In this document: piece after piece, positions 46,885-59,433 of the stretch | Position numbering within the stretch: the stretch's first letter is position 1 | How the letters are laid out: every line of letters starts with the position of its first letter | Position numbers and translations under genes: made by a program | Notes under the pieces: model-generated | Database searches by the model: none | What the model saw: the letters and a program-made list of their open reading frames with translations, nothing else | Told to the model about the DNA's origin: nothing | Origin: Membranipora membranacea | Taxonomy: Eukaryota; Bryozoa; Gymnolaemata; Cheilostomatida; Membraniporidae | Length of the DNA: 64,000 nt | Assembly: GCA_914767715.1 (NCBI GenBank) | Contig: OU612067.1 | Coordinates: forward strand, 16,313,001-16,377,000 | Reading direction: 5' to 3'

Positions 46885-49800
46885 GGTTTTTGTCTGACGA
46901 TGTTGGTCTTCGCCTGCAGAGCCCAGCACGACCAGGTCATCTCTTACAAGACTCAGTCTGATACGATATCTGCATTCTGATCAAGAGTCCTCAGCCTGGA
47001 AATAGGCACAGTGAAATCATAAATATTTGTTGGCAATTCTATCTATTTGAATTCCTTCGTAACCATAAAACAAAGCAAATACTAGCTGCATTATATTGGC
47101 AAAGCAAACAATAGCATATCAAACGTAATTTTGGCGCTTCTTTTTTATTGTTTTTATCGGCTGATTTCTCAGATGTAGAACAAAGGCATAGCTTAGTCAC
47201 TAAGATAGACACAATCACATCGGCGAAGTAGTATAGTGGAGTGAATAAAATGATAATCAGCAGACAGCTTGAAGGGAATAGATTAGATCAACGCTTCGCT
47301 CATCAGATAAATGCTTGGGATGTTAATGTATGCTCTTACAGGTGATTCCTATATCATCTTAGTGTACCAGTCATAACAATGGTTTGGCACTGTGCCAAAG
47401 TTTTGAAACTGAGGTCAGTTTGCATTGCGCTTGCATTGTTATCAAAGAAAGATAAGGTTTCCTTTTAGGAAGAAAGTTTAGGGTGTTTCAAATTGAGTGA
47501 ATAGTCATGAGCAATGAAATCATAACAAATTAGTGGATAATTAAACATTAAGTGAGTGAAAGGGGTTACAATCCTCAGTTGAACTTTTTAAAGTGGGTTG
47601 GCAGGTTGTATGACAGGTGCGTGATGGACTAGATGATACACGAAATAATTCAAAATTAATCACCAAATTTAGACAGGTGAACCAAAATATCAGATCAACG
47701 AACCTCAAGAATTTACTGAATTCCTCCCAGCTAACCAGAAAATTATAGCTCTTTGTCTGCACATGTGGACTTTTCAAATAGCCATATGTTTTGGGTTTGA
47801 TAAACTTGGTAAAAGTACGCAAAATATTCCCCATCAGCTATGAATAATAAAGGGGGGAGGGTAGAAAGCATTGCATGAACAAGAGTACTTTTTAAACAGT
47901 TTTGTTGTTAACTTAGTAGGAAGTGCTCTAAATGGTTAAATGAAAAACTTATGCCTGCAGACGGTTTCAATCAAAATCAAGCCAATTTAGAGTTTTCCAA
48001 ATCGTAGTGGGCCTCCAAAACTTTGCGTACCATCCCGCAGCTTGCCTGCTTTTTTTTATCAGACAAATGAGCTGTATCGTCGGGAGAAATAGCTCGTTGA
48101 TTATTCACTTCTCTCATTTTCGTGGAAACAGAGAGATATTTCCTCTTGAGGGCACAAATTCGCTGAATCCGATTCCGAAAACTTGACACGCGATGGTTCG
48201 AGATAACTTGGTCAATGAGGCTTAATTTTCCCAGACATAAATGTAGCTTCAGGCCATTTTGAAAGCAGCATCAAAAATGTCTGATGCCTCACAACTAATG
48301 GTGTGAAAATGTCTTATGTCAAACAGCTTGGCTCAGCTGGAGTACGCCGCCGAACATTTTACTTGGCCAAGCGCCAAAATCAATATTCAATGTTTACAAA
48401 CAAACCTGTGACGACAATACTACGTGGTCGCCATGTGACTACCACATGGTTATCTGTCTCCTTTTCAGTGCAACGAGATGCCATCCCATCCCATCCCTAC
48501 ACACACAGCCTTGACAGACAGTCAGCGTCCCCGAGAGACAGTCAGCATTGTCCGTCCACACCTGGAAAACAAAATTGAACAGAACGATGATTTTAATTTG
48601 AATTCGGTCAAGTGGCTAACCAGACACATTTTGAAATTTCATTTCAGTACCTTTGGGAGTTGAAAGAATGACCGAAATTTTTGTTGCGCATCACTTAGTA
48701 TTTAGGCAAGACAGAATTCCCATGGTTTTGTACTTAAAGTAGTCCTGTATACTCAAAAATATTTTTTAAAAGCACAACCTAGTTTGTTAACAGCTTGTTT
48801 ACAAGTGGTGCTGCCATGGGGATGATAGACATCCTTGATGCGGCCTTGCTAGGGGCTCAATTCTCACAAATTTCATCGTAGACTATGCCGGCATAACAGT
48901 TGTAGAACAATCACATTTCTTCGGAATTCACATCCAAGTTATTTCTCTAGTTGCTATGAAGATCTCATTTTATGCATTCCTATGGGTTACGTTTTGAATT
49001 GCAAAAATCCATGGATCAAAGTGACTTCAGGATCAGAATTTGGCATTTTTTAGAGAATAAGGAATGAATCCCACACAATTCGCATGATTCATTTGGCATT
49101 GACCCTTTACCAAATTTTTAAAGTTTTTTATTGAACCTAAATCCGGCACAAAAATTCAAAACAAAACACAATAACACGCTTCCTTGATGGGATTAAGCAA
49201 TGCAAGAGACAAAATGATCAAGGGGGAAGAACTTTTTTCACAAACTCTTACGCAATGTGGTTACATTTATCTGAGCGTTAGACTGAGCAGAAGGAATGCC
49301 ATTGCACTGCCCATGCTTCACCAAGCAAGAAAAGATTTGTGTCAACCAAAGCTTATCTGCGACATTTATCTCGATTGTAGGCAGTAAATGCTATCGATAA
49401 GGTTCCGAGTAAAACATTGAGACACAAAATCGGAAATGAAAAGAACTAAAAGTGTCTCGAGCCGAACAGCCTATCGCAACGAGGAATTCAAATTTAAGTT
49501 CATTACGATGTCTACTGAGTAGGAATTTAGCAGCCACACCCCTACGTTAGTAACAGGGTGTATTACCCACGCAATAAGGGCTTTAGTATGTAGTAAGAAC
49601 TACTTTTTGTACCGTTAGTTACCATACCAACTTGACGACTCTATCGGTGAGAAGCGTGGCACGCTGGCACAAGCTCAAAAACAATAGGGCCGTCATCGCA
49701 TTGTTTTGGTTGGCACAGAGGAAGCTTAGGATTTTTCTTGGCCACCTACCAGATGAAATAATCCTGGTGTAACAGTAAAAAAGATTTATCATTGTTTGTG

Positions 49801-50440
49801 TACTGAGATGAGTGATAGGTTTTTAAATGGTAAATGTGGAAATTTTCTCAGATTACTAACCAGCGAAAATCCTGTGTTGCAGTTACATTCAAGTAAAAGT
49901 GCAACGCTTTTAATTTTGAAATATTTTAATGGACAAGCCACAAGGAATTTTGAAAATTTGAGTCAAATTTTGTTCCCTCATCGATGAATTCGCATACTTG
50001 AATGGAAGGTCAAGAGGAACATTTCTACAATTTGAATAAAGAAAAATAACGGATAAACTATAAAGTGACAAAAACCTGCTCTCTTGAGGGTCATTAAATC
50101 TTATATCAAATCCACAAAGAAATATTTAATAACACAAAGAATCATAGATTTTGTCTTTGTGTCTCAATCCGCACAAAGGTGGCGATATTCCAGAACAAGA
50201 GCAGATGTGCTTGTAATGATAATATGACAGCCGCTAGCAGCTCCGGACAAGGAGAAAAATGAAATACCAACGCTCTGATTTCATAGTAAGGCACTGAGAA
50301 ATGTAAACATTAGCGTTACGTAACATTTCATTCAGATTGTCAAATTACCCCTCGATTATGTAATGTCAGTGTAAATTACACTATAGAGCTGAGAGGGGTT
50401 CCATTGAGGCTCTAAATCCGGCTTCCACTGACACACAATG
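46885..50440. other. Non-coding stretch
   Basis: Open frames reach 97 codons (47541-47834, minus) and 91 codons (48303-48578, plus), without recognised domains. ACACAAAGA / TCTTTGTGT form a short stem near 50132-50163. Confidence 0.5.
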
Positions 50441-50656
50441 CAGGCCCGGAGTTCTAGGGGAGGCAGGGACGCTCTGCCTCCCTTAGAATGCTCATTATAG
50501 TCGAATGTTCCCTGCCAGAATCAGCTGATTTGAGACTTCCATCATTGAAAAGCTTTGGAGGCTGGGGATTAACCCCATACTCCACAGGAGGAGCTTACAA
50601 TACCAAACCCATATGGATTATCGCCTCCCCTACCATTTTTCTTTAACTACGGCCCT
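50441..50656 (+). mobile_element. MITE-like foldback element, family 1, copy D
   Basis: A 216-bp copy, beginning CAGGCCCGGAGTTCTAGGGG and ending AACTACGGCCCT. The hairpin pairs TTCTAGGGGAGGCAG with CTGCCTCCCTTAGAA (one G-T pair). It lacks about 20 bp present in copies A and C after the hairpin, and a short block in the middle. No clear target-site duplication. Confidence 0.8.
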
Positions 50657-52941
50657 ACAAAGACAGGATAGATGTGTGTTTGGATGGGTTTGTTTGGTTG
50701 CCAGCAGGAACGAAGAGTAACACTAAACCCATGCTGACATTTGCCTGTTGTTTTTTGGTGATTAATCCAATATTATGTAATCATTAATTTTGGCAAAGTT
50801 GCTAAATTAAGTGTGATTGAATTACAACATAATGAGTTGAGAATTAAATGCAGCGGATGATTTGAATGGCCATTTGTGTCCGTAAGGGCAAAAACTGGAC
50901 CTAAGGTTTGTAATTTTACAAGATCAGTCACGCCAAAATTACGGTACATTCAACCCTAGCCCAATTATTTAGGATTTAAAATTTTCAGCTGCCAGACTTA
51001 GTCAAATATTGCAATTTTATATAATATTGCTGTAGTCCTTTAATGTTGAAACACTCAGAGCTTCCGATGCCGTGGGCAGCAGTGTTATACCTGTACCATC
51101 ACTTCAAAATTTTAATTTTGTGAAACTGAATTTGAAAACTATTTTATTCCCCGAATGTATTCATGGCACTGTGTCATTCACAATGCTGGTTGTTACAACA
51201 AATTTCCAGTGCATTTCCAAGAAAATGACAGACAATAAATTTTAGGAAGGTGTTGCACATCATTGTTGGGTCGACCCACAAGAGTGACAATGACACTAGT
51301 TCACTCACAAATTTAGCTTTAGTGGCAAATGATGTCATTTATTGCAAAATGCAGATTCTGTTATGTTATTTGGCTAGTCCAGAGCCCTCTTCTAAGATCT
51401 ATAGGCTGAATTTCCTTTCATTGAGATGCTAGTTCACTATAAAACTTTGTGTATGTTGCATGTTATGTCGTTGATTACAAAATACGGATAGATGAAGGCA
51501 TCAATTCTTGCTAAGGCATTCTAAGGTCTATGATAGAGCCATGGACATTTGTTTAGTCTATGGGTTGTGCCGAAAAACCTTTCATTGATATCACTCATCG
51601 AATTCCGCGCATCAGACTACTAATGGTCAGGAAGCGGTCAGGCTTTGAAAACCCAGAAATCAACCCCGTTTTTATAACAATATAATGCCCTTTACATGAA
51701 AGGGAAAAAATGGATGCCGACCTTGCAGTCATCCTAGTTATCGGCCCCTCATGATGCTACATAAGAGAGCATTAGAATACCAGACAAGCAATTAACACTC
51801 AATTAATACAATCTGCCCCGGCCCCCTGAGAGCTGATTAGCGGTACTCAAGCTGCCGTAGGCCCGCTGTCGATGATGCCGATGCCTTTTTACCCTCTCAC
51901 TCATCATAGTAAAGAACAAGTAGGGATTAAAAGAGAATGGCAGACGATCATGGCACACTTATTAAGCCAATTTAGGACAATGATTCTTTAATTTGTCTGT
52001 TGCAGTAATTTTAGATGTTACGGACCTTGCATAGCATTTAGGGCTGGGCACCTGTGGGGTCTCGACAAAGTTTCAAGGCTAGTTGTAGGAGTCTCGGGTT
52101 ATTTATATGATTTCATTGAACCGATCTCACTTCAAACTAATCATCAAGACATTTACATCGCTAACTACTGTCATAAACCCACTTGAAAAGGGATCAGGCA
52201 CACGCTAGCCTTTGTCTGAAAATCAAATCCATTGTATACCACTCAAAGTTAACAGCTGTCCAACAGGGCAAGCCAGTAGAAAGCCCGCCACTATTGGCAT
52301 ATAGCAGCAAGTGAGCGCTGCTAGCTGGCACACTGCCAACAAAACCAAGCTTTGATTTTAGGCGGGATAACAAGCTGCGCATTTTTCTTAGCATTAGCTT
52401 ATCTTTCAGACAAAAGCGCTACTGTGCGCTAATGTTATAACAATTAGCATTGTCAAACAGTACGCCATGTAGGTGCAAATCTTTTCACTGCGGCATAACT
52501 GAAATCAAACATGCTTCGCATATTGCACAAGCATTTACAAACAGGGTTCCTATACCCGAAGCTATGTACTTAAATTACCAGACATTTTATAATTTTTTAC
52601 AACATTTATTTAGCCCTCAGCCTACCTACACACTGTTTTTGTTATCTGCCTACGCTAAAATTTTGTAAAATTAAGCTTGAGGTTGCATAATAGCTAGTAA
52701 ACATCCTTAATAAAGAGATGCCAGAGTTTTTTATTGCAAAATAATGCTTGCATCACCAGTATCGTAAAATATTCTTGATTAACTCAATTGAAGACAAAGA
52801 ATAAAAGGGGAGAATGAGTGAGCCATAAGTTTCTTGGGATTAAAACTGACAGTGGTAGTTCATATTCTCAGAAAAAGAAAAGTCATCATGTGATCAATCT
52901 AAGCGTGGAACTGCCTAGAAATTGATTAATCCCTTCCAGTA
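50657..52941. other. Non-coding stretch
   Basis: Open frames do not exceed 72 codons. Nothing recognised. Confidence 0.5.
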
Positions 52942-53001
52942 ATTCTAAGGGATGACAAAAATTTTTTAAGCAACCCATCGGGTTACTCATCCTTTAAGAA
53001 T
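52942..53001. repeat. 60-nt imperfect hairpin
   Basis: ATTCTAAGGGATGA at the left pairs with TCATCCTTTAAGAAT at the right, and AAGCAACCC pairs with GGGTTACT around an ATC loop. The left arm has an unpaired A/T-rich insertion of about 12 nt, so this is a weak miRNA-like candidate at best. Confidence 0.4.
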
Positions 53002-54710
53002 TTGGCATTTTTTACCTCAAAAGACGTAATTACGAAGTCAGCTTATCGACTATTACCATCAATTAACGGAGATTTCCGCAATTCATTAATTAGTCTACAG
53101 TATGAATTAATGTGATTTATGTGAAAGTACTAGTTATCCACGCACCAAACTTCTATTGCTCAAAATTAATTAATTAATCAAACCAAAAAGGCGGTTTTGC
53201 TAGCTGCCCATCAAACTAACAGACAAGTCTTCCATTTTGAAACACTTAATAACGTCAATAAGTTTTTGTATTTTCTTGCTTTCCATAGAATTACTTTTCA
53301 ACTACAAACTATATTCTATACTACCCTAAAGGAATAAATGTTAGTTAGTGTTTAGTTTTGCTAGTTTAGGTGTGACTTGGCGTCAGTTAGCACCAATTTT
53401 CGCTAGCTCAGGTCACTCTTTTAGGGGAATTCTCAACTTCATTCTATACAATCTTGCTTTCCATCATTTCGCCCTAAACTGCAAGAAATATTTTTTCCAT
53501 AGTTGTTTACTCTTTGACATTTGGAACCATATGAGACAAGAGCAGACAACTACAAAGTAGCATACCAAAATCATCCGAATTTCTCCCCAACAAAAGATCC
53601 TCAAATTTCTCCCCAATAAAGCATCGCTTCAACGTGCAACTTATTCAGCACGGACACTTGTTCTGGCTGTTTTACAGATTTTCCATGTCGCTTACACAAT
53701 CACACAATCAGGTTTGAGGAATTTCCATTGGAAACATTGGACTGTCCGAGGAATTGGCACAATTAAAACTCAGCAAATTCTCAATGACTTTTAAAACTCC
53801 AATGATATCCAACGATACTGGCAAAGACAAAACACACATGTGTTGTGTGTATATGGATACGGGACTTAATTTTATAAGAACTACGTCATCTCTGTTGATT
53901 AAGGGAGCTGTAAAAAGCAATCAACCCCCAAATTTTCTTCCACTTAGCTGTGAGTGTTTGTCAAACTTCCAATGCGCCTGAGACACTTACTGATTATGGG
54001 TATTAGAGCGCCGGCGGAATTAAACAAATCTTCCCAAACAGGATCCTCCAGTTCCAGCTTCCATCCTCCAGTCTCATCCGTATTTATTTTTGGTAAATGT
54101 CAAGTCATCATCTATTGTACTAAAATAACAAAATTAATATATCAGCAGTTTATTTTGGTAACATTTGGGATGTTGGGAACCATTAAGGACAAGAGAAATG
54201 GAATTTACCATTGTTAAGGATTGCCATAATATTGTTTGGCATTCCAATCGTATGAAGTGGTTGACGTCTTTCTATTAACATCCTTCCTTATAGAGCAGAT
54301 ACAATTGGTTTTTAATTTTCCAATGTGTCCAATATCAAAGGTCCTCTTCAACAACAAAAAATAACACACTAGGTCAAATTCAGAACAGGACACACACACA
54401 GGAATGGTGATATCGATTGTCTAAATTTATTTTGTCGAACCCTAAAACCTCATTGTACATAATAAAAGATGCAAGATGAATATCATCCTAAAAAGAACAC
54501 GTCCATTGGTTTCCCAGGCAAAAAATCGTAAAATTCTGCTTCTGCCAGAAACAGCTTAACGTCACAGGGAATGTTTCCTCGAGGAACCCGAGACCGCTAA
54601 TGTACTCACCTGGTGCCAAGAGGTACCGCTCTGCGTTAAAGTACAACCAGGTATGTTAATCTACAACAACATAATGGGTCCTCCCTCCCTACCAACCCGC
54701 TCCCAAACCT
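53002..54710. other. Non-coding stretch
   Basis: An ATTAATTAATTAAT run lies near 53166. Frames reach 87 codons (53954-54217, plus). Nothing recognised. Confidence 0.5.
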
Positions 54711-54969
54711 CCTTCATATACGAGGAACTAAGGAGAAACTGTTCCAGAAATCATTCCTCAACCTTAGAGGAGGTACCTTGTGTAAGGAGAAATCGTTCCA
54801 GGATGCACTAAGAGAACACAATGTCAGTGTGGAGGTGATCATTATGTGCCCAAATATGTCCACAACCAACTTTCCTTCATATAAGAGGAAGTTGTGAAGA
54901 AACCGTTCCAGGATACAAATAACGACATGATGTCGGTTGAGATGATCATTATTACATCCCAAATATGTC
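54711..54969 (+). repeat. Diverged tandem repeat cluster
   Basis: AAGGAGAAA(C/T)(T/C)GTTCCAG-like blocks occur three times (about 54733, 54784 and 54896). CCTTCATATA(C/A)GAGGAA occurs twice (54711, 54874), and TGATCATTAT ... CCCAAATATGTC occurs twice (about 54835 and 54944). The long unit is roughly 110-160 bp. A 106-codon minus-strand frame (54714-55034) simply reads the repeat. Confidence 0.75.
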
Positions 54970-56100
54970 TGGAGGGAGGACGTGGATATGACACCAAGAT
55001 AAGCATGGCAAACAGATCTCCGCTGCACCCGCATCGCCCATTTCCTTATATTTGTTTATGATTTTGCCAGCCTTGCATCAGGGTTCTACCCAAGCGGATT
55101 TGGTACCGATGGCGGTGACGCCACCGCCACGCCGTTTGATTAATGACCGCAGAAAAGTTGAATAATGTAACTGCACTGCCAGACTTGACAAGAGAGAAAA
55201 ATTGGCAACTTGTCTCAAAGCTGAACAATAGTGTATAGAGAAAAGAGACATTTTTGAATAATAGTAAACGTGTTGTTAGCTGAAGATTCCACAGGCCACA
55301 GGGACAACCAGATAATGGAGAATGATGGGTTTATAATTGTGTCGCCACATACCATCGAGGATGACAATAGACAAATACGCCTAGCTCACGGGTTCTCACA
55401 TCCCGATGCGCCGCCGATCGTACATCCTGGTTGGTACTGGGTCCAAAGTCTTGCAATGCATGAAATAAAATGCTTTGTCATACAACCAGAGACTACAAGA
55501 AGAATGTGATCCATAGTCTTTTGTAGAACTGCATTGTCACAAAACAAAGAAAGAATAAGGTTAACTACAAGCTGTGACATCTTTAGATCCTGGCATGGTT
55601 GGTCAGAGGGTCAGAGACAAGGATTAACTGTCGTCATAACTAAATTAGAAGACATAAAGAAGCGTTGCTATTGGTCAAGGAGGCCAGACTCTACTCCCAA
55701 AATAGTTGACCATCAAAATTATGTTTCCATTTATAATCATTATTCGTGAAATGAAAAATATCTGGAATTCTACTTTTTTGACAGTTTAGGTCATATGGGA
55801 CGTGGGAGGTAACTGGTGGCAAATCGTCATCACATCGTCACCTAAGATTGGAGGACCCGACTATTATTCTTATAACATCACGTGAAATCGATACACCAGC
55901 ACGTGAGCAAATAAAGTTGGAAAAAATTGGCCAGGATGACTTTTTATGTCACTGTCCAAGCTGGTCACGTCATAGAGACAATTGACTCGCATCAGATCGA
56001 GAGCAAATTGAGTTGAAATATATTGGCCTGGTCAACCGACATTCTCACTGTTTCAACAAGTGGCGTCCGTGCCGAGACGCATCAGACAACCACCTGATGA
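54970..56100. other. Non-coding stretch
   Basis: A 79-codon plus-strand frame (55270-55509) has a fairly even composition, but I recognise no domain. GGCGGTG / CACCGCC form a short stem near 55110-55127. Confidence 0.45.
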
Positions 56101-56305
56101 TGATGTGGTTTATCATTAAAATTATACCAACTCAAGGTTAAGACAAATAGTGACCGATCAAACCAGCCGTTTCGCCATTCTCCATCATGCATTTAAAAAA
56201 AACACACACTGCAAAAGTGGTGTCTTGGTTCATCATCATAATTATACCAACTCAAGGTTAAGACAAATAGTGACGCGAACAAACCGGCCGTTTCACCATC
56301 ACGCA
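56101..56305 (+). repeat. Diverged tandem duplication, period 120 bp
   Basis: ATTATACCAACTCAAGGTTA followed by AGACAAATAGTGAC occurs at 56121 and exactly again at 56241. Around it, TGGTT(T/C)ATCAT, AAACC(A/G)GCCGTTTC(G/A)CCAT and CATCATG-like blocks also align. Confidence 0.92.
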
Positions 56306-56885
56306 TCATCTGCAGAAATAAATCAGCAGCAGCGTGGAATCACCGTTGTGTCATTGACCGTTGATGCAAGCTGTGGCATTCATACACATAACCGTACGTA
56401 CCAAACATGAAACTGATTACTCTAAGACCTGATATTGGCCTATTATTAGTTTTCTCATGCTGTTGTACAGTTTCATGCCCTCGCTAAAGACACTCTTGAG
56501 AAAATTAAAAATTCCACAGTTGGGCGTTGACCGGCGGCCAGCACCGTGATTCACAGTGCTAATCGATAAGACGCTAGGAGATGGGCCGGGCCACTGTCCT
56601 ACTTTTAACATAATTGAATTTTTATATTTTCAAATGTTATTGCCTTTGAATCTCCAAGATATAAATCAATATTTTGCCAGTAATAGTCCTAGATTTTGCT
56701 TTTCTTAGTTTTGTCAGGGCAAAAAAGTACTTTTGAGCAATCACAAGATGAGGAAACGCCTATGACAATAGGTGATGCAAGTTCTGCCCCTGTGTGCAAG
56801 TGACGCACAATGCAATGCTGAGTTTGCATTTTTTGTTCGGAAAATTTTAAATCAAGTCTACTAAGCATTCATACCATCTCATCTA
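56306..56885. other. Non-coding stretch
   Basis: Nothing recognised. Confidence 0.5.
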
Positions 56886-56894
56886 GGCATTTGC

Positions 56895-57000
56895 TAGAAC
56901 AAGTTTGATCCAATTTGCCCGCAGTCCAGTCATTTCCATTCTACTGGTTTGCCGGCGGCTCAATTCATAAATTCAGGCAAATTGGATGATGCTTGATCTA
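56895..57000. mobile_element. Palindromic MITE-like element, family 2, copy 3
   Basis: A 106-bp copy. TAGAACAAGTTTGATCCAAT plus TTGCC at the left and the inverted right end, TAGATCAAGCATCATCCAAT plus TTGCC, agree at 21 of 25 positions. GGCATTTGC (56886-56894) before and GGCAATTGC (57001-57009) after agree at 8 of 9 positions and mark the target-site duplication. The inner part has diverged from copies 1 and 2. Confidence 0.85.
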
Positions 57001-57009
57001 GGCAATTGC

Positions 57010-57620
57010 CAGGTGCAAGAAATGATGATGAAAAAAGAATTCACTAGCGTTCGCTAATTCATAATAATTTTGTGGGAGTAATGGTTTGCCCTAAAATTCA
57101 CCAGATACATTCACCAGGTGGTAGAGGAGAGAGGCGCAGGGCCAGAAATGTAAATATAGAAATGGCCAAATCATGATTGCATGTGAATCAGTCCTGACGA
57201 AACGGGATGACTTCCATGGTCCTTACTCAAATCACATGACTGTTGCTAACAATGACTACACAATAGCCGGAGGCACTCTCCGCCAGGTGATGTAATAGTT
57301 TCCACCAACGCAAGATGAGGAATGGCTCCAAGAATAAAACAAAAAGTCTATTCACAAAGATACCAGCAGACGACATCACTTTTAACGTCCCACCCAAAAA
57401 AAATATCAACCATATGACGAAGGGGTTAATCGGATTAGCTCGACAAGAGCTATGATTCACGGAGCCATACGGCAACGGCAGAAAGCGATTCCTTCTTACT
57501 TGAGCCTAGAGAAGCCTGGGAAGAGCCAACCACAAATCAACCCAGGAATGCGATGGAGGAAGATATATTACATATACGAGTATGTAGGAGTCATGTGTAA
57601 GGGCCAGGTAATTACCTTCG
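57010..57620. other. Non-coding stretch
   Basis: Nothing recognised; an 82-codon minus-strand frame (57227-57475) has no recognised domain. Confidence 0.45.
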
Positions 57621-57671
57621 GCTAGAGGTTACATACAGGTAGAGGTTACGGCTGTTACAGCTAGAGGTTAC
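57621..57671. repeat. Short repeat of TAGAGGTTAC, three copies
   Basis: TAGAGGTTAC is found three times within 51 bp (from 57621, 57639 and 57660), twice as GCTAGAGGTTAC. Confidence 0.8.
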
Positions 57672-57876
57672 ACCACCACCGACGGTGTCGTTCTAAGTTC
57701 AACTACGTCACAACTTTTCCTTTTTTCACAACTTTTCACAGAATCTCACCAACTCCCCCAACATATTCACGTGTAGACCTATAAATAAACAAACCGCTTA
57801 ATAGGGTCAAAAGGAAATTAGCGATTTTAATTAATGATTGAGGAATTGATAAAAAAACCACCTCACTGAATGTGAA

Positions 57877-58350
57877 ACTAGATGGGAGTAACAACCTAGT
57901 TTCATATTCAGAGAAATCGTTGCATAATAATTATTTGAGGTTGTAAATAGGTGATTTGCGAGGTACCATTTTGAACATCAGAAGGGTTCGACGAATCAAA
58001 TTAGACGTAACTTTTTCCGTTCCAGGTAAAGTGATATTATAAACCTAGTGCGTATGAAGTTTTGGCACATGATGGAAGCTATCGATCTTTCACGCAAAAA
58101 GTTAACTCAGCAGAATGCTTAACTAGAGGGGGTAACAAACTTTATACAGTTTCAGGGAAAAACTTCATTATACAACAATTATTTGTGGTTGAGAGGGTGA
58201 TTTGGGAGGAAATGTTTTACGTCTAAAGGATTCAACGAATCAAGTTGAGTTATATGGATTTTCCAGCCTTATTCCTGGGAATAGTAGCCTATTACATGTT
58301 AAGTTTTGGCAAGTAACAAAAGCCATCTATCTTTCATGCAAAAAATTTGA
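57877..58350 (+). repeat. Diverged tandem duplication, period 245 bp
   Basis: Unit 1 (57877-58121) and unit 2 (58122-58350) share in order ACTAGA(T/G)GGG, GTAACAA, CAGAGAAA/CAGGGAAA, ATTATTTG(A/T)GGTTG, GTGATTTG(C/G)GAGG, TTCAACGAATCAA-like, AAGTTTTGGCA, ATC(G/T)ATCTTTCA(C/T)GCAAAAA. Identity is roughly 70 %. The 67-codon frame at 58202-58405 lies inside it and is treated as chance. Confidence 0.85.
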
Positions 58351-58582
58351 AGGCGACAGAAAGTGGGATCATTTGAATTTAATGTTACGCTTTCTAAAAC
58401 TTTGATGGAAAAAGAGAGACTCAGCTATTTTGTAAAATTTAGCGGCATTACCATTTGGCGAAAGTTACGAATAATTCGGTGGTATCCAATTTTTGTGTAC
58501 AAAGTATATAACTAATCTCAGGTATGACTACTAAAGTCCTCATAACCTTTCATATCCTGTCACGACCCCTACCCCCCTGGAT

Positions 58583-58666
58583 ATCCTAGGCGCAAGGTAA
58601 TGCCAATGAACTGCCTTCGAACGGGCGTTCATTGGTAGCACATTTTCATCATCCAGCGCCTAGGAT
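58583..58666. repeat. 84-bp foldback with two nested stems
   Basis: ATCCTAGGCGC (58583-58593) pairs exactly with GCGCCTAGGAT (58656-58666). Inside, CCAATGAAC (58603-58611) pairs exactly with GTTCATTGG (58627-58635). The internal loops are unequal. No relative is seen elsewhere in the window. Confidence 0.8.
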
Positions 58667-59433
58667 TTGTGGGAATATGGGTGAGGAATTACCGTTACAA
58701 ACCACAGGAATTCATTACTGAGGTATTCCGATCGATCACGAGAGTTCACTGTTTCTATCATGTATCGCCTGACACGACCTTTCTCTCCCTATCCAAAATA
58801 CACTTCCTAAAACCGACAAGAAAAACTAAACATATTATTATAAATTATACCGACGATTACCAAAAAAACCATAAATTATACCAACAATCACCGACTAGTA
58901 ATACAATCACATTTCTACTGGCATTGGCGCAAGTGTGGGAGTTCCAATTTGCATTCCGTCAATTTACGCAGTTGTGGGTTTCATTAAAATATGTACAGTT
59001 TGACACTTTTATAGGGTCATCATATAAATTTCTTAGGTAAGTAATTATATTTGTGAGGTAGAACTGCCCTACTAGTAGGGCCATGTGAACCGGGAATTGT
59101 CTTAATTGATCAATCTTACCCTGATTTATGGATGGGTTGATACGCAGAGCTCTCGGTAGGAAGGTCAATCAAGGTTTACTTAAGTGAAACAAGGTTAATT
59201 CTTTTTAACACACAAACGTTCCCATGCACATAGCTGGGTGAAATAATCCTAGAGGAATGTGTCCAAGATGGAGACACATAGACTGCAAAAATATATAAAC
59301 TCTCGCCAATTTTCCCACAGTTACAAGAAGTAAGCCATCTATGTAATTCCATGAAATGAGCCATTGTCAGAGACTCTTTGTAATTCGGTGACTGAACACC
59401 GTGTAGTTCTGAGTAGTGATAATCCGCAATTTC
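58667..59433. other. Non-coding stretch
   Basis: A 123-codon plus-strand frame (58669-59040) starts at the edge of the foldback; no domain is recognised and its rich N/K/Y/F composition is what AT-rich chance frames give. Confidence 0.45.

Noticed and set aside
50441-50656. Target-site duplication for family 1 copy D (CACACAATG / CAAAGACAG)
   Set aside because: Only 5 of 9 positions agree, not distinguishable from chance; the same holds for copies B and C.
58669-59040. 123-codon plus-strand frame as a gene
   Set aside because: Composition rich in N, K, Y, F and I as in AT-rich chance frames; begins at a foldback edge; no domain recognised.
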